A DNA stretch of 6,282 bases. It comes from Pseudobdellovibrionaceae bacterium. Its GTDB lineage: Bacteria > Bdellovibrionota > Bdellovibrionia > Bdellovibrionales > Bdellovibrionaceae. The translations under genes and the position numbers were made by a program. Below the pieces are notes generated by a model, which was not told where the DNA came from, made no database searches, and saw only the letters and a program-made list of their open reading frames with translations. Below, piece after piece: positions 5,054-6,282 of this stretch (the stretch's first letter is position 1; each line of letters begins with the position of its first letter). The DNA lies in contig CANCBY010000151.1 of NCBI GenBank assembly GCA_947374445.1, forward strand, positions 1 to 6,282, in the 5' to 3' direction.

Positions 5054-6070
5054 TCAATCAAACAATCGGTCTGACCAGCGATCCAATACCGGCATATTCA
5101 ATCCAGTAAATCTGTAGCCCATAAAAACAGTCGCCTCAGTCGTGCTGAACTGCACGGAGGTTTTAGCGATCGATGCGCCGTTATTGTCATTGTTAAAAGC
5201 AACTCCTGCCAAAAAGTTATCACCACTATAGCCGAGGCCGAGTCTGATAATTCCTTTTAATACGACAGAGTCGTACTGTGCCGAAGGCGCGGCCTGGTAT
5301 TCTAAGAATTGCTTCTCATACCCTAATGACAATAACACTTGAGCCCCTAAATAAAATCCACGAGCTGCTAGCACGTAACCACCGCCACCACCAACAGCGG
5401 CGGTGTAAACATTGGCTAATCTTAAGTTCTCAAAGCCTTCGTAAGATCCGTTGGCTGTTCCTAGCACCAAAGTAGTTGGAGTCGAGAGCAAATGCTTATT
5501 CAAAGAAGCTGTAGCCAGCCAACCTCCACCACTTGATTTGGCCTTTGTGGACGAATCGTAGATGCTTCCTGGAGAATAATTGTCCGGATTAAAATTATAA
5601 ATCACGTTGATACCAACGGCCTCAGTATTCATCTCTTTGTTTTGTAGACGGGGCGTATTTGAATCATATCCGGGCGAAACATCGCCTGTATTTTCTAAGT
5701 AATAGCCTTTGTATCTTTGATAAAAGATTTCGTGACTTGCGTACTTGCCAAAAAAACGAAATTGAAAATCAGTTGAAGTTGTCGTTCCGTATTTTGCATC
5801 GGTAACGTCACTGGTTGGATTTCTGGCCGACCCGGATAAGCCAAAATTTGCATATCCCAACGACAAAAAGGTTCTGTTTGAAGGCGCTGGTTTGTATTGC
5901 AGCTTACTGGCAGGGACTGAATTGTCTGCTTTTTTAATCTCTAGTTCAAGAGTCTGCGCAATAACACCCATACGAGCCGTCACTGTGCCTTTTTCGGGTT
6001 CTTCCCAGTTGGCTGCACGAACAGTGCAACTCAAAAATAAAATTACGCCTATCAGGGCTCGATCCATCAT
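5054..6070 (-). CDS. DUF4421-like outer-membrane beta-barrel protein
   Basis: A 338-residue exported protein. Residues 1-19 are a Sec signal peptide (RALIGVILFLSCTVRAA), probably cleaved after A19 or A20. The mature part is rich in alternating aromatic/Gly strands. LQYKPAPSNRTFLSLGYANF (58-77), then GLSGSA, KYGTTTSTDFQFRFFGKY (93-110) and EIFYQRYKGYYLEN (114-127) match the DUF4421 pattern of YKP, YGKT-x-DFQ and YQ-YKG-YYL. A Gly-rich turn (GGGGG at 227-231) and later strands end at TEATVFMGYRF (311-321). A 17-residue tail then ends in Asp rather than the usual terminal Phe. The function of the family is unknown. Two ATGs in tandem (6070, 6067) could start it; AGGG is spaced better for 6067. 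It converges on the transpeptidase gene with a 6-nt gap. Family call is from remembered motifs, not a search. Confidence 0.8.
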   Translation of the reverse strand: MMDRALIGVILFLSCTVRAANWEEPEKGTVTARMGVIAQTLELEIKKADNSVPASKLQYKPAPSNRTFLSLGYANFGLSGSARNPTSDVTDAKYGTTTSTDFQFRFFGKYASHEIFYQRYKGYYLENTGDVSPGYDSNTPRLQNKEMNTEAVGINVIYNFNPDNYSPGSIYDSSTKAKSSGGGWLATASLNKHLLSTPTTLVLGTANGSYEGFENLRLANVYTAAVGGGGGYVLAARGFYLGAQVLLSLGYEKQFLEYQAAPSAQYDSVVLKGIIRLGLGYSGDNFLAGVAFNNDNNGASIAKTSVQFSTTEATVFMGYRFTGLNMPVLDRWSDRLFD

Positions 6071-6114
6071 GCCCTAAAATTTTGGCATGACGATTTTAAA
6101 AATACTAGGCCTGA

Positions 6115-6282
6115 TCAGTGACTGCAGTGACAGCGAGAACCATGACAAGAAAACACAAAGCCCGGGCCAGACCATTGAAACTCGCTGATTTTTTGATTGG
6201 TCCATTCAAGACTCATTTTTTGTTTGTCGTTGAAGTCAACAGACTCACGAGCCTGTGAAAAAAATGGCTCTCGACCTTCGGA
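6115..6282 (-). CDS. Possible C-terminal fragment of a gene entering from the right
   Basis: Read on the minus strand from the window edge, one frame is open for 55 residues to TGA at 6115-6117. It begins SEGREPFFSQARESVDF and continues NDKQKMSLEWTNQKISEF, ending in a Cys/His-rich tail (FSCHGSRCHCSH). The first 35 residues look like ordinary protein; the tail does not. In the overlapping frame, a TTG at 6209 would give 34 residues with a membrane-helix-like end (ALCFLVMVLAVTAVTDQA) closing at 6105. The real gene may therefore use either frame or contain a frameshift. No family is recognised. The rest of 6071-6114 holds only the leader of the beta-barrel gene. Confidence 0.3.
   Translation of the reverse strand, partial: SEGREPFFSQARESVDFNDKQKMSLEWTNQKISEFQWSGPGFVFSCHGSRCHCSH

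Noticed and set aside
6142..6258. Plus-strand 38-residue open frame starting MTRKHKARARPLKL
   Set aside because: There is no good ribosome binding site or recognisable pattern, and it lies opposite a more protein-like minus-strand frame.
1..6282. CRISPR array, tRNA, rRNA or insertion sequence
   Set aside because: No regularly spaced repeats, tRNA-like cloverleaf, rRNA stretch, transposase frame or terminal inverted repeats were seen.

Overview
The window looks like chromosomal DNA from a Gram-negative bacterium, plausibly a Bdellovibrio-like member of the Bdellovibrionota. Three things point this way: a DUF4421-like outer-membrane beta-barrel, a split PuuD/cytochrome c pair, and a short membrane-anchored penicillin-binding protein packed into compact operons. 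No rRNA or other taxonomic marker is present, so this placement is an inference.

Bases 1-1640 hold an AT-rich type IV toxin-antitoxin (AbiE-like) cassette on the minus strand. The upstream gene is an intact winged-helix AbiEi-family antitoxin/repressor (837-1574). The downstream gene, overlapping it by 14 nt, is a nucleotidyltransferase toxin (57-850) that is broken by a one-base frameshift just before its GG...DID active site. Immediately before the antitoxin start lies a dyad-symmetric array of four CTATTC/GAATAG half-sites (1576-1631), a strong candidate for the autoregulatory operator. The cassette therefore looks like a captured, now toxin-dead module with a functional-looking repressor.

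Bases 1686-2936 hold a minus-strand operon of three genes. In transcription order these are a seven-helix-like PuuD-family (urate oxidase N-terminal) membrane protein with a very good ribosome binding site, a monohaem cytochrome c lipoprotein that starts 3 nt later, and a previously easy-to-miss 57-residue membrane protein that starts 15 nt after the cytochrome. In classical PuuD the cytochrome c domain is fused to the membrane domain. Here the two are separate genes, which suggests a three-subunit redox complex.

Upstream of this operon, and on the same strand, is a TetR/AcrR-family regulator (3023-3631). A short hairpin separates the two. The TetR gene is divergent from a plus-strand penicillin-binding transpeptidase (3725-5047), and their 93-nt intergenic region contains a small perfect palindrome. 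The transpeptidase converges, with only 6 nt between stop codons, on a minus-strand gene for a signal-peptide-bearing outer-membrane beta-barrel of the DUF4421 type (5054-6070). The last 212 bases contain no secure gene; an open frame running off the right edge on the minus strand may be the C-terminus of another protein.
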